Shown one piece after another: positions 21,696-31,403 of a DNA stretch of 64,000 bases (the first letter of the stretch is position 1; the number at the start of each line of letters is the position of its first letter). Both the position numbers and the translations under genes were made by a program. Source of the DNA: Clitopilus passeckerianus (taxonomy: Eukaryota; Basidiomycota; Agaricomycetes; Agaricales; Entolomataceae); NCBI GenBank assembly GCA_944990035.1, contig CALYLX010000057.1:310001-374000 (forward strand), written 5' to 3'. The notes below the pieces were generated by a model. That model saw nothing but the letters and a program-made list of their open reading frames with translations. It made no database searches and was not told where the DNA came from.

Positions 21696-22409
21696 CTACG
21701 GGTGGTGTGGCTTTTTGCCTGTTGTAGAGCTCACGGATGTGCTTCTTGCTCGAGGCGTGGCATGGTTAGAGGCCGTCCTACTGGCAGAAGGCATGGCGGA
21801 GGCCGTGGAACTTGTCCCGCTCGGCGGCGTCCAATTTTCTGGAATACAATACTCAGCGAAATGGCTGGGAGATAATGGCGAACAAAAAATCACTCACAAT
21901 AATCCATAGCCGTCTTTAAGCGATTGAGATTAGTTGTACTCATCGTATGCCCCACACAGCTCCAATTTTCAGGAACATCTTCCAGATGTTCTGCTTTGAT
22001 GTACATATTCTTACGGTGATGAATGCATGTCTTCTCATCCGGAATCTCGTACTCTGTACACTTGACATTATTCTCGGTGTTACTTGTGCCAGTTGCGACT
22101 GGGTACCAGCCATTAACTGGTTGATCCAGTATGAGCATCAAGTGCTTGCTCTTTATAACAACGTCAGCTCGTCCGGAGATGCACTAAGGATCAGCATAGA
22201 GGACATACACGATTCTTGTCGCACTTCACTGAGAGATCTGAGAGCTTTCCCTGCAAACATGTTCCTGGTGAATAACTAGGATTTCTTGCCTCGATCAAAG
22301 CGAAGTGTTCATTGGAAGAGACTGCACGGATCGGCACAGCTGCTCCGATCACATACGTCGACAGAGAAAGAAGGGCGAGACACAAAGCGGCAAAAATAGA
22401 GTGAACCAT
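21696..22409 (-). CDS. candidate small secreted protein
   Basis: The ATG at 22409 starts a strong signal peptide: MVHSIFAALCLALLSLS, then AAVPI as a likely cleavage region. A 58-nt intron with GTATGT donor and CTGAC branch site can join exon 1 to a second exon ending near 21890. That exon has spaced cysteines (VKCTEYE, KTCIHH, NWSCVG, MDYC). A further Ser/Thr-rich stretch ending KKPHHP at 21696 could be a third exon, but its splice sites are poor. The layout (secreted, about 150-200 aa, even number of cysteines, disordered tail) is that of a fungal small secreted protein or effector-like gene. I do not recognise the family. A TATA box lies upstream. Confidence 0.45.
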
Positions 22410-22536
22410 CTTGATAGATGAAGAGGGCAGGAGACAGAGTAATTGTTGGGTATGAAGCTCGAAAGAGTGTGTTAGAGGTTTAGGTTGAAGGTAGTTGGAG
22501 GCCAGCTCTGCTTTCCTAGCGAAGGACAGCCGTAGA

Positions 22537-22543
22537 CTTTATA
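22537..22543 (-). promoter_or_regulatory. TATA box of the secreted-protein gene
   Basis: TATAAAG on the minus strand, about 128 bp upstream of the ATG at 22409. Confidence 0.45.
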
Positions 22544-24308
22544 GGCTTTGAAACTTGCATTTTCCGAAGTCCGCAATGATTGCACTTTGGCCCCACAAGC
22601 ACTAACGCACCCACAGATCAGTCAAACGTGTGGGCGTAGTGTCAGTAAACACACTGGTCCCAAAACAATGGACCCACAAGAGTTGGTGATCTGATACTGA
22701 TAACGTTAATGCCTGCCACCCGCGAATCTTTACCTACATCGCATTTTTGTCGAAAAGGGAAAGCTTTACTACCAATCTCACACAGTATAGTCATTGGCCG
22801 GCCCCCCCGAGAATTTCATCATAACCAGACTCGTCAACCAATGAGGTCCATAAATAGAGATTATGGCTTTGTTATGGCTATCCATGGGGACAGTTTGGAA
22901 AATGCGATGTCCCTCATGATAAGGCCATTTCGGCACTGACTGGTTGATACTTGGTTTTGCTATGCAGAAGGCAAAGTGATGGAATTATGCTGGGGTTCTA
23001 GCGTCCGGTATCATGGAAGGATCAATCATCTTCCCTGTCTGGACTCACACAGGACTCACTCACAAAGGGTTTTGAACGAATTTCACAAGCTATCGAATTT
23101 CTTTCAAACTTATGGCTACGCGTTCCCAGGTTTCTGCGTTGGCCTTCTTAAGATCGCGAGATTTGTATAATAAGGCCACGTTTCTGAGATATTGTGTGGG
23201 CTTGAAATTGAATCTGGATATAGCTCACTAGGTGAAGATTTTATGCCCATACCTAGGTCAACGAGACCGAAGATTCTATGCTATTCCAGTCTGATTCCAG
23301 TTCAAAATGTCGGCCTGTATGGTGGCAACTACTAGCAACTTGTGTTTTGCTAAAATGGTCTGTCACGGGCAACCGTCGGGCCGGTGCCAGCTCAGAGTGT
23401 GATACTTAGGATTGGCTGAGGTCGCCCAGAGACTGATTTTGGCCTTACAGCTATCTTCATATCTTGAGACGTTTTCAAATTCCAGCGTATTAGGTGGCTC
23501 CTTCTATACAGAGTAAGTTACCCCTCAGAAGCCCCAAATCGCGGTCAGGTGATGGAATGACTTGCTTTTTGGTGCTCGACGTGAAGCTGAGGCAAAATAC
23601 TGTAGAATCGAGGAGGAGCAGTATGGCCTGTTATGGTAGCAGATTGATGTCCTCACGCCTCCTGGCACCATGTATTCAAAAATCAGGAAGTCTAGCGATG
23701 AAGATAGCTGTAAAACGCCGCTTTAAGGCAGATCTGCTCGGTTTGACCCCTCCCCAAGCCCCAAACTCAGGCAACTGGCGTCTGATTCAAAATAATTAGA
23801 TGCCCAGCCGTTGCTAGAACAGGCAATAGTCACAATCCATGGCGTTCTCGTTACCACTTGGGGCTAATATCTAGGGTCATGGTCCGATGGCGGTTGGTAG
23901 GAACTGTACCATTCGGAGACCTACATTTTGGGACAAATAGTACTGGAGGCGAATTTGGCCCTGTACACAGAGGCATGACAGCCTTGCGTTCGTAAGGAAC
24001 CTGCGGTTCATGTTGAGGGACCACACAGCCGTGTGTTTATGCTGCGGCTGTGCCAATATGGGTACCATGTGTTAAGGCAGAGCCTAACAATTTAGGTAAT
24101 ACTGTTTACGCTCGATGTCTTTGATAAACAAAGACAGAGATTTGTCAACAGCTGCGGCTGTACTGACGACCTGGTGAGATTGACGAAGCAAGGGACTTAA
24201 AGGCGAAGTAGAGAACTAAGCAGTTAGGTAGATTGCCTAGGTCAAGCTGAGGAGCCTTGACCAAATGGTACAGGTTTATATACCTATCTAGTAGTTCTAA
24301 ATATAGCG

Positions 24309-24369
24309 CATGCGCAGCATGCTGAGTAAGTAATGAGTCATGCGCAGCATGATGAGTAAGTACATGAGT
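24309..24369. repeat. 30-bp tandem repeat with CATGCGCAGCATG core
   Basis: Two near-identical units, 24309-24338 and 24339-24369, each a short hairpin (CATGC-GCA-GCATG) followed by GAGTAAGTA and TGAGT. A third partial copy (GATGCGCAGCATATGTGAGTAA) is at 24474-24495. Confidence 0.7.
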
Positions 24370-24391
24370 CAGTATGACTCGATGTGAGTCA
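24334..24391. promoter_or_regulatory. cluster of TGAGTCA (Gcn4/AP-1-type) motifs
   Basis: TGAGTCA occurs at 24334-24340, 24365-24371 and 24385-24391, with TGACTC at 24375-24380, about 230-280 bp upstream of the F-box ORF. TGAGTCA is the known bZIP (Gcn4/AP-1) site. Function here is inference; the motif also overlaps the tandem repeat. Confidence 0.35.
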
Positions 24392-24617
24392 GAAAGAGTC
24401 AGATAAGGTATAAGTCTCTCACGATTGTGAGAGATGTGGAGTAAGCATGGAAAAAGATGAAAAATGCGCAGTGATGCGCAGCATATGTGAGTAATCGTGC
24501 ATAGGTAAGCGGGCCGGGGTATGTAAGGAGAAACATGTAAGCAAAATCATAACACCATGGGTTTCGAGTTCTTATGGTCACGGTCGTACCTCTCCCAACA
24601 TTCCTTCCCTGACCATC

Positions 24618-26240
24618 ATGGAAAGCCGCACCCCCAGAATTATCGAGCAGCACAAAGTTGACCCTTTGACATTGGCAATTTCTGCGCTATCCCAAGATCT
24701 GCTCGGATATATGTTCCTCCTGAATGCAACAGACTCGTCCGTTCCCCAGAGGCATCGAGCGGCATCACTTGCGGCCATCTCCCGCGTTTGCAAATCATGG
24801 AGACAAACCATCCTCGAGTACCCATCGTTGTGGAGCCATGTCATCGACTACTGGGGACCTCTCACAAATATTCAGAAGGCCCTGGATTTCTCTCACCACT
24901 CGCTTCTGGATTTCGGGAATCAGTTCTTCAGAGCTTCCTTCACCAAGGAAAATAAACCGGACTCGGTTGTGAGGTTAATCCTGCAGCACGTATCTAGGCT
25001 GAGAACGTTCAATTTTTGTTCACACCTAGACTCCACGTGCTGGTTAACGATCCGGGCCAAGTTCATTCAGCTCGCCCAACCACATATCGAATTTCTTGGT
25101 CTACACGTGGATTATGCGAATGATCCTATATACCTACTTGAAAGCCCCCTTTTTAATGATTGTGCGCCCGCCCTTCATACCCTTCGTTTAAATCGCTGTG
25201 TCATCCGCCTCGACAGCTGTCCCCGGACGCTTCAGAATTTGAGCGAGCTCCAGGTTAGGGGATTCGATCCCCATCCCACGACGCCGAATCTCAACCAATA
25301 GTTGGAAATACTCAGCTGTATGCCTCATTTGCAATGGCTCGTTATAACCAATTTGATATCTGCGTCGTTTGGAGTCGTCACACGCGCACCCATATGCCTC
25401 AGCCAGCTCAGAATGATCTATTTGAGGGCATCGCAATTTGATTGCACCATCCTGCTCCAGGCCGTGTCCATACCGGTCACATGTGGTGTCAGGGTCGAAG
25501 CAACAGTCCCTGTCTACGGAGAGAGTCTACACCCACTGTTTTCTCTCATGTCGCGCAGAATAGCGACTTCTTCTCATGTATCAGAGAGATTTTGGTCGAT
25601 TACTTCGGCGCATTCCAAAATCAAGGTCATGAACCGGGATCCATGGGACTCCGATACTGGAGACTCTTGGTGCCCAGGCAGGCGTTCCCCAGATGATGTT
25701 TCTGGGGAGGGCGCTAAAGACCCCTTTGTCTACCTGTCATTAGACTTTGCAACCGTAACAGCAAATGATATGACCCGCATTTTCCCATTCTTATTGGATA
25801 ACTTCGCCCCTGCATACCCTTCGACCACTACACTGCACATATCCGTCTCTGTGGCGCATGATCAACGATCATCGGTATTAACCTCAATCGCGGACCAGCT
25901 CCATCTGTTCACAAAAGTAGAAAAGGTCGCTCTCTGCGATGGGAGTAATCTTGGACCTCCATATTTTTCAATTCCTGCAGAATCTACCCAACCAACCTCC
26001 ATCCAATTTCCTTCCCTCCGTCAGATCAAGTTCACTGAAGGCGATCTTGAGGAGTTCCCTCCCTTCTACTTCTTTGAATTCATTCGATGGAGAAAAGTTT
26101 TTGGGAAACCCATTCAGAAAGTCATTCTCAACGAGGTGGTATTGGATAAAAGGCAATTTCAGGCTGAAATCAGCGAGGCGGTGGAATTCATTGACATGAG
26201 CTTGTCATATGATCCGTCTCTAGATAGCAATCAAGAATAA
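24618..26240 (+). pseudogene. F-box-like/LRR protein with one in-frame amber codon
   Basis: A single-exon frame of 541 codons from ATG 24618 to TAA 26240. Residues about 18-75 form an F-box-like region (LSQDLLGYMFL, ISRVCKSWRQTILEYPSLWS). Leucine-rich repeat-like stretches follow (LHTLRLNRC, MPHLQWLVI). TAG at 25299-25301 splits it, and the frame before and after is the same, so one substitution (for example TGG to TAG) would explain it. F-box proteins recruit targets to SCF ubiquitin ligases, and this expanded family turns over fast in Agaricomycetes. Either a young pseudogene, a polymorphic null allele, or a sequencing error. Confidence 0.75.
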
Positions 26241-26893
26241 GGAGGGCAAAGAGGGGAGTGGATGTAACCCGCATAATTGGAAGAAGTACAGTGTCGTGTC
26301 TAGTACCCTTGTGTTCTTGAGCAAAATATCTAGAGAATGCTTCTAGAAGCCAAGAAATTAAATCGTAACATTTACTGCCGCCCTCACTTCCACTCGCACT
26401 TGTCGCTTCATGATCATCGTCCTTCATCGTCACTCCTTCAACTAGTACCACCATAGAGTCTAAAGCCTACCGTTCTATCAAACGCTGCAATCCATAGCGG
26501 TTACAACACCCTGCTCTCTACTTCACTTTTCTCTCTGGATGAGCTTGAAGTGCAACTTTTCGCAATGACAACTCACAAAGCATTGAATGTATTCCTCAGC
26601 ATTTGAAATCCTCAACAAATGTGTACGCTGGACTGCGGGCGGTGTGTGCCGTTGATCGAGCCGCGGAGTGCTGAGCTTTGCACCCATGCCCTTTGAATTA
26701 CTCCCATTCTCTCTACTATCGCTGCTTGCCGCCCGCTTGGCCCTGGAGAAGGGGATGAGGGGGGAAATGAGCGGGCTAAGAATGAACACCTTTCAACATG
26801 TTTGGCACTTGGAACAGGAAGCACTCGCAGGGTAGGCTGGATGGTGTTGTGGCGAGTTTGAAATATTGGAAATAACACTACCAGTAACACTGC
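26241..26893. other. intergenic between the F-box gene and the Mutator-like element
   Basis: A 653-bp stretch. Frames on the minus strand here lack ATG starts and look accidental. I see no other feature. Confidence 0.4.
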
Positions 26894-26903
26894 GATCAAT
26901 CTC

Positions 26904-27418
26904 ACCTAGTGTTCCCACACTCCAAGCCTTAGTTAGGCTGAGTCGCGTGTGTTGCCGGTAAGCCTAGTTAGGCTTACTTTGGCCCGTTTCCCGGCACCAG
27001 CAATAAAACCTGGAATAAAACCACTTGGGGACTTAGCCAGATTATTTCTTGGGTATCCAGGCGCCCACGGGAGGGCTCGGCGACGCTCGGCTGTGATGGG
27101 ATCACCTAATATGGTAAGGATGGCCAAATGCGGCACTCGCGTGACTTCAGACACGTTGCTCGTCACGTCAATGTGCGTGCTCGCTGCTGGACACGATAAG
27201 CTCGAGTCCCTGCTCGTTTTGTCAATAAAATGGGAGTTTCGCGCGTGGAATACCTAGATACAGTACGTATAATGTATTGGTGTACTGAATAAGGCAATGG
27301 ATGGCTCCAAAGTGCGCAAATATGTGATTTGAGGAGCACTTCACCCGTCTCGAGAACGAATGATCCAACGGCGAAATGGCTTGTTTGGGAACATATTTAT
27401 TATAGTTCCAACATCGTT
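26904..27418 (+). repeat. left terminal inverted repeat of the Mutator-like element
   Basis: 515 bp. It differs from the right arm at seven positions, all CpG versus TpG/CpA; this arm has lost six of the seven CpGs. A 102-codon frame lies inside the repeat, but its mirror copy in the other arm simply reflects the repeat and is not evidence of a gene. Confidence 0.85.
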
Positions 27419-28769
27419 TTTCGTCCTGCATTTGTCATATCACACCCTACGCCTATTGTATACAAATATACCTAAATCTCCGCGGCCAACTCGCTGCCAG
27501 ATCGCGTAAAAATGGCTAAAATACTATATAAAGTCGATATTATGGCGCCTTCTCGGCTAGAAACTGCTAAACGATGCTAAAAGTCCGCTTTATCTTTTGC
27601 CAACATATCCTTGTACAACCTATATTACAGCCTTGATACCTTTTTATACTAGCTGCAGAGTTACTAGTACACTATTTGTACATAAAAGTATGCCAGACAC
27701 CGTACCCGTCCTTCCAGAAACGGACTGAATCACTGAAACTTAGCTTCCCTGCCATCTTGTTCCAAGCAACCTCTCTACACCTTATTATGGGCTCTAGTCG
27801 GATGCATTTAATGCCATTTTTAGCTCTAAGACATATTATATGAGTGAACGACATAGATGGAAGTCATATGCAATCAGAATGGGAGGTTGTAAGACAAGGA
27901 AGATGAGAGTACATATGTGGTGTATTTCGCTCCAGGAGAGTCGTTATTACTGTAGAATTGCAGATACAAGCCTCAAATATTAGAGATATAGAGTATATCT
28001 ACAGTTTAAGCCTACTCCGAAGAATATCGGAGCATTGTGGAGACAGGGAGCTTCGAAACGACGCAGAATTGGCTATTTGATATCGTGCTCTCCAACTCGT
28101 GTGGTGAGTGACAGTCACTTCCACGGCTGTTCCAGAGACATCCCTCTCCTCCTTCCTTCCACACTCATCCAGGAATCGTCAGGGGTGTTTTGAATAGTAG
28201 AATAAGACTCAATACATAGTTTTACCGCGTCAGATCTCTCAAATATGGCTATATGCACATTGACGAAAGGAAATGGTGTATTTTCGGGACAGACAATGTA
28301 CCAGTAGCTATAGTGTACATAAGGCTCAAAGACGTTGGTAGGTGTATGCATACTAGTATTAAAGCCTATTCCAACTATATGCGCGTTGGTATAGCCCAGG
28401 TATCTCAAATATTAATCCTAATTTCGGCGGTGGGCCATTCACTCCCAAATCTTCCTGAAAAGATGCTTCAAATGCATGTGGGAGCTACGCAAACACTATA
28501 AAATCTGCGGAGAGCTATTTTTCCACCCTTTTAACGCACTTCTACGTTATCCATCAGCTCTGAAGCGGTGCTATCCCGGAACTCCTGCTCAGCTTTTTGT
28601 CTAATTATCCATCAATAACACAAGATTATTGGTTGTATATACTATAACTTCTGATACATATCCTCTTAAGAACAGTTATTACTGCCTACTGTAACTACAA
28701 GAACACCTGAGCACACTGATTATCATGCAGACAGACATGCACACACTCTTGCACGATTTTGCCACATAT
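27419..28769. other. interior of the Mutator-like element
   Basis: AT-rich, with no supported coding region. Frames around 28115-28501 lack ATG starts or family resemblance. I cannot tell whether it is captured host sequence or decayed transposon. Confidence 0.4.
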
Positions 28770-29284
28770 AACGATGTTGGAACTATAATAAATACGTTCC
28801 CAAACAAGCCATTTCGCCGTTGGATCATTCGTTCTCGAGACGGGTGAAGTGCTCCTCAAATCACATATTTGCGCACTTTGGAGCCATCCATTGCCTTATT
28901 CAGTACACCAATACATTATACGTACTGTATCTAGGTATTCCACGCGCGAAACTCCCATTTTATTGACAAAACGAGCAGGGACTCGAGCTTATCGTGTCCA
29001 GCAGCGAGCACGCGCATTGACGCGACGAGCAACGCGTCTGAAGTCACGCGAGTGCCGCATTTGGCCATCCTTACCATATTAGGCGATCCCATCACAGCCG
29101 AGCGTCGCCGAGCCCTCCCGTGGGCGCCTGGATACCCAAGAAATAATCTGGCTAAGTCCCCAAGTGGTTTTATTCCAGGTTTTATTGCTGGTGTCGGGAA
29201 ACGGGCCAAAGTAAGCCTAACTAGGCTTACCGGCAACACGCGCGACTCAGCCTAACTAAGGCTTGGAGTGTGGGAACACTAGGT
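28770..29284 (-). repeat. right terminal inverted repeat of the Mutator-like element
   Basis: 515 bp, the mirror of 26904-27418. It retains six of the seven CpGs at the variable positions and has lost one (GTCGGG near 29195). Confidence 0.85.
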
Positions 29285-29492
29285 GATCAATCTCTTAGTC
29301 GAATGGGTGACAAAATTTAAGTTGGTCGTGCAGGCATGATTCCATCCCATCAGTTGGTGACAGGGAGATGACGGATGAACTTACTCATGGCCTAATTGGG
29401 AACAAATACTCTGCAGAAGCCCAGGTTTTCTGACTATACGGTCTATACCTGTGGGCCTCTGGACGAAAAGAGAAAAATTAATTAATTAATTA

Positions 29493-30019
29493 CTGTCAAT
29501 CCGGAAAATCATGTCATAACTGAAATTTCGTTTTCTTGCGGCCGTGATCATGTGATGACCTCGGCAAGCGCCGACCGTGGGCGCCTGAGCTCGAAATGAG
29601 AGCGTCAACCAAATCTCACCCACTTCTGAATAGAATTTGGCACGCCCGACACTCGATTTACAACCGACACACGCTCATTTATTTTTTAAATCATTTTATC
29701 TAGTTTTATCCACTCCTTCTGTTATGTTTCCCCGTATACCATTGTGTTCCCAACGTGCGATACTTCGCTCAGAGACCCCCAGAATCTCAGCTACATCCTC
29801 TGTTATATAGTCATTCTCTACTAGCCACAACGCGCGTTGCCTAAGGTCCTCACTTATGTGACGGAAAACCATTGAGACGCTGATAATTCAACTCGGACGT
29901 TCCACTTCAATGGACGAGCACCATCAGCCAGCCCCGGCTCGGCTAAACCCGAGGGTCACACGTGATCACGGCCGCAAGAAACGAAATTTCAGTTATGACA
30001 TGATTTTCCGGATTGACAG
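29493..30019. mobile_element. Tc1/mariner-type MITE
   Basis: A 527-bp unit with terminal inverted repeats of about 58 bp (29493-29550 and 29963-30019) starting CTGTCAATCCGG. The arms differ by a single T indel. It is flanked by TA at 29491-29492 and 30020-30021, the Tc1/mariner target duplication. The left TA lies in an ATTA microsatellite (29478-29492). The interior retains an N-terminal transposase fragment, showing descent from an autonomous mariner-like element by internal deletion. Confidence 0.82.
29696..29872 (-). pseudogene. N-terminal HTH fragment of a mariner-like transposase
   Basis: 58 codons from ATG 29872 to TAA 29696-29698. The product matches the helix-turn-helix start of Tc1/mariner DDE transposases: HISEDLRQRALWLVE, then EDVAEILGVSERSIARW. 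The catalytic DDE/D part is absent. It is too short to be a working transposase, but the HTH could still bind DNA if translated (inference). Confidence 0.7.
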
Positions 30020-30021
30020 TA

Positions 30022-31403
30022 AGAGGAGGGAAGAGAGGAAGAGAAAAGGTATGCGGAAAACCGCTAAAAGCTTGAAATCTTGTGGAAACACTCTCGGGCC
30101 GGTCCAGATCAATGGTAAAGTACTCAAATCAAGGAGCATTATCGAGGGCAGGCGTGAACGGTTGGTTGGCAGCCAATCATTCCGTACGCTATTTCGCGAC
30201 TTTTCGTCCATGTTTTGAGTAAATATAAGAAAGTACGAGAGCGGAAAGTGTACTTACATGGTCAACGAGGCCAATATCCGTCTGCAAGGTTCTGGATTGC
30301 CCAGCAATACTGGGTAGATTCTAATTCATCAAATTGTGCGCAAATGAAGAACCTTTAGAGTTGCAGAGTACCTTTGATGGGCTCTCCGATACTCTAAGCT
30401 CATTGTGAGAACATACCAGGCCGTCAGCTACTTCATACAGTGCACAATCATGGGGAGGAAGTACAAGGGAAATGCTGAATTGTACGGGAACGAACAGAGT
30501 TAATGCATCTTAGGTAGTGTTTCCAGCATACGAGTAATCAAAACTGCTGGTTTTCTGAGTTTTGTAGCTTTGGCGAACGATGTCATAGTTCTGAGAGATC
30601 TCATCCTCGAGCTAGAGCCCCATCAAAATTGCTCTTTTTGCCACAACGAACCCATTCTGGAGCTCAGCACTTCTGTGTTAGCAGTATCTAGCTATTATCC
30701 ACCGATATTACCTGCTTGCTGGTTCTAAACTCTTAGAAACGGTCAAAAATCCTTGCTTGAGGTGTGAATCTGGCCATGAGCGCACCATTGAGAAGGATTT
30801 TCGGCCAATAATAGGTGAATTATTTTCTAAAACGCGCTTCGCGCGTCCAATGCTAGTATATCTACATAATTTACATACTTTTACTACTTGGACTCTGCCT
30901 AGGAGCTCACCAGACCGTGTCGAATCTGTCCACTGACAAACGCGCTTCCAACGCGTCCAAAAACAGTATATCAGAATTCCCATATAAAGTATATCGATAT
31001 ACTATATACAGTACATCGTTTTAAACTCAGCTACATCGCTCCACACCCACAGCCATAGTCAGACTGCCAAAGCCCACTGTAGATCATAAACTCTGCGGGT
31101 CCTGAACCGATAACGACACCTTACAATAAGTGCATAATGTTCTGGAATTTCATCCACAATTACCACGTCAAGGAAACGGCGCGATAGCAATGGCTTCATA
31201 ACCGCATCGCATCATTGGGAACGTCCCTAACGCAGATGTCATGCTGTAGACCACGGATCCAGCCTTCACAACGATTGTTACAAACCGCAGAACCGAGCTC
31301 CAGGTTCGAGACGCACAAAACAATTATAGTTTTCGGCATGGGAGGATTTAGTTGCTCGTACATTACAAAGTCTGAGAATCATCGGTGCCCTATGACATGA
31401 CTG
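30022..31403. other. gene-free region with Helitron-like 3' end remnants
   Basis: No supported gene over 1.4 kb. It contains a hairpin-CTAG terminus (30832-30856), a degenerate copy of it about 110 bp downstream (about 30939-30965), and a 14-bp palindrome GTATATCGATATAC (30989-31002). Confidence 0.45.
30832..30856 (+). other. orphan Helitron-like 3' terminus
   Basis: ACGCGC-TTC-GCGCGT hairpin (30832-30846), six bases, then CTAG at 30853-30856 and T at 30857. The layout is the same as at 9752-9779, but with a different stem. No Helitron protein or 5' end was found nearby, so it may mark a non-autonomous or decayed element. Confidence 0.5.

Larger units (their letters stand above)
22544..24617. 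other. gene-poor intergenic region
   Basis: About 2.1 kb without a supported gene. From 24300 to 24500 it holds short repeats and TGAGTCA sites, described separately. Confidence 0.45.
26904..29284. mobile_element. Mutator-like non-autonomous element with 515-bp terminal inverted repeats
   Basis: A 2,381-bp unit beginning ACCTAGTGTTCCC and ending with its reverse complement. The arms 26904-27418 and 28770-29284 are the same length and about 98.6% identical. The flanks carry a 10-bp direct duplication, GATCAATCTC, at 26894-26903 and 29285-29294. Very long inverted repeats plus 9-10 bp duplications are the signature of Mutator-like elements; the superfamily call is inference because no transposase is present. 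The 1,351-bp interior has no recognisable protein, so movement would depend on a transposase elsewhere. Confidence 0.85.

Noticed and set aside
24309..24330. GCATGC-GCA-GCATGC hairpin as another Helitron 3' end
   Set aside because: No CTRR followed by T at the right distance, and the unit is tandemly repeated.
26612..26905. Minus-strand frame with a signal-peptide-like start (RLIAVLLVVLF)
   Set aside because: It starts at GTG, and its first codons overlap the target duplication and terminal base of the Mutator-like element.
26949..27257. 102-aa ORF present twice (26949-27257 and 28931-29239), looking like a conserved gene
   Set aside because: Both copies lie inside the two arms of the inverted repeat, so the apparent conservation only reflects the repeat. 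The differences are CpG changes, not synonymous ones.
28115..28408. 97-aa frame inside the Mutator-like element
   Set aside because: Starts at TTG, has no recognisable motif and no splice context.
29910..30218. 102-aa plus-strand ORF
   Set aside because: Runs across the right terminal repeat of the MITE; basic and low-complexity, no family resemblance.
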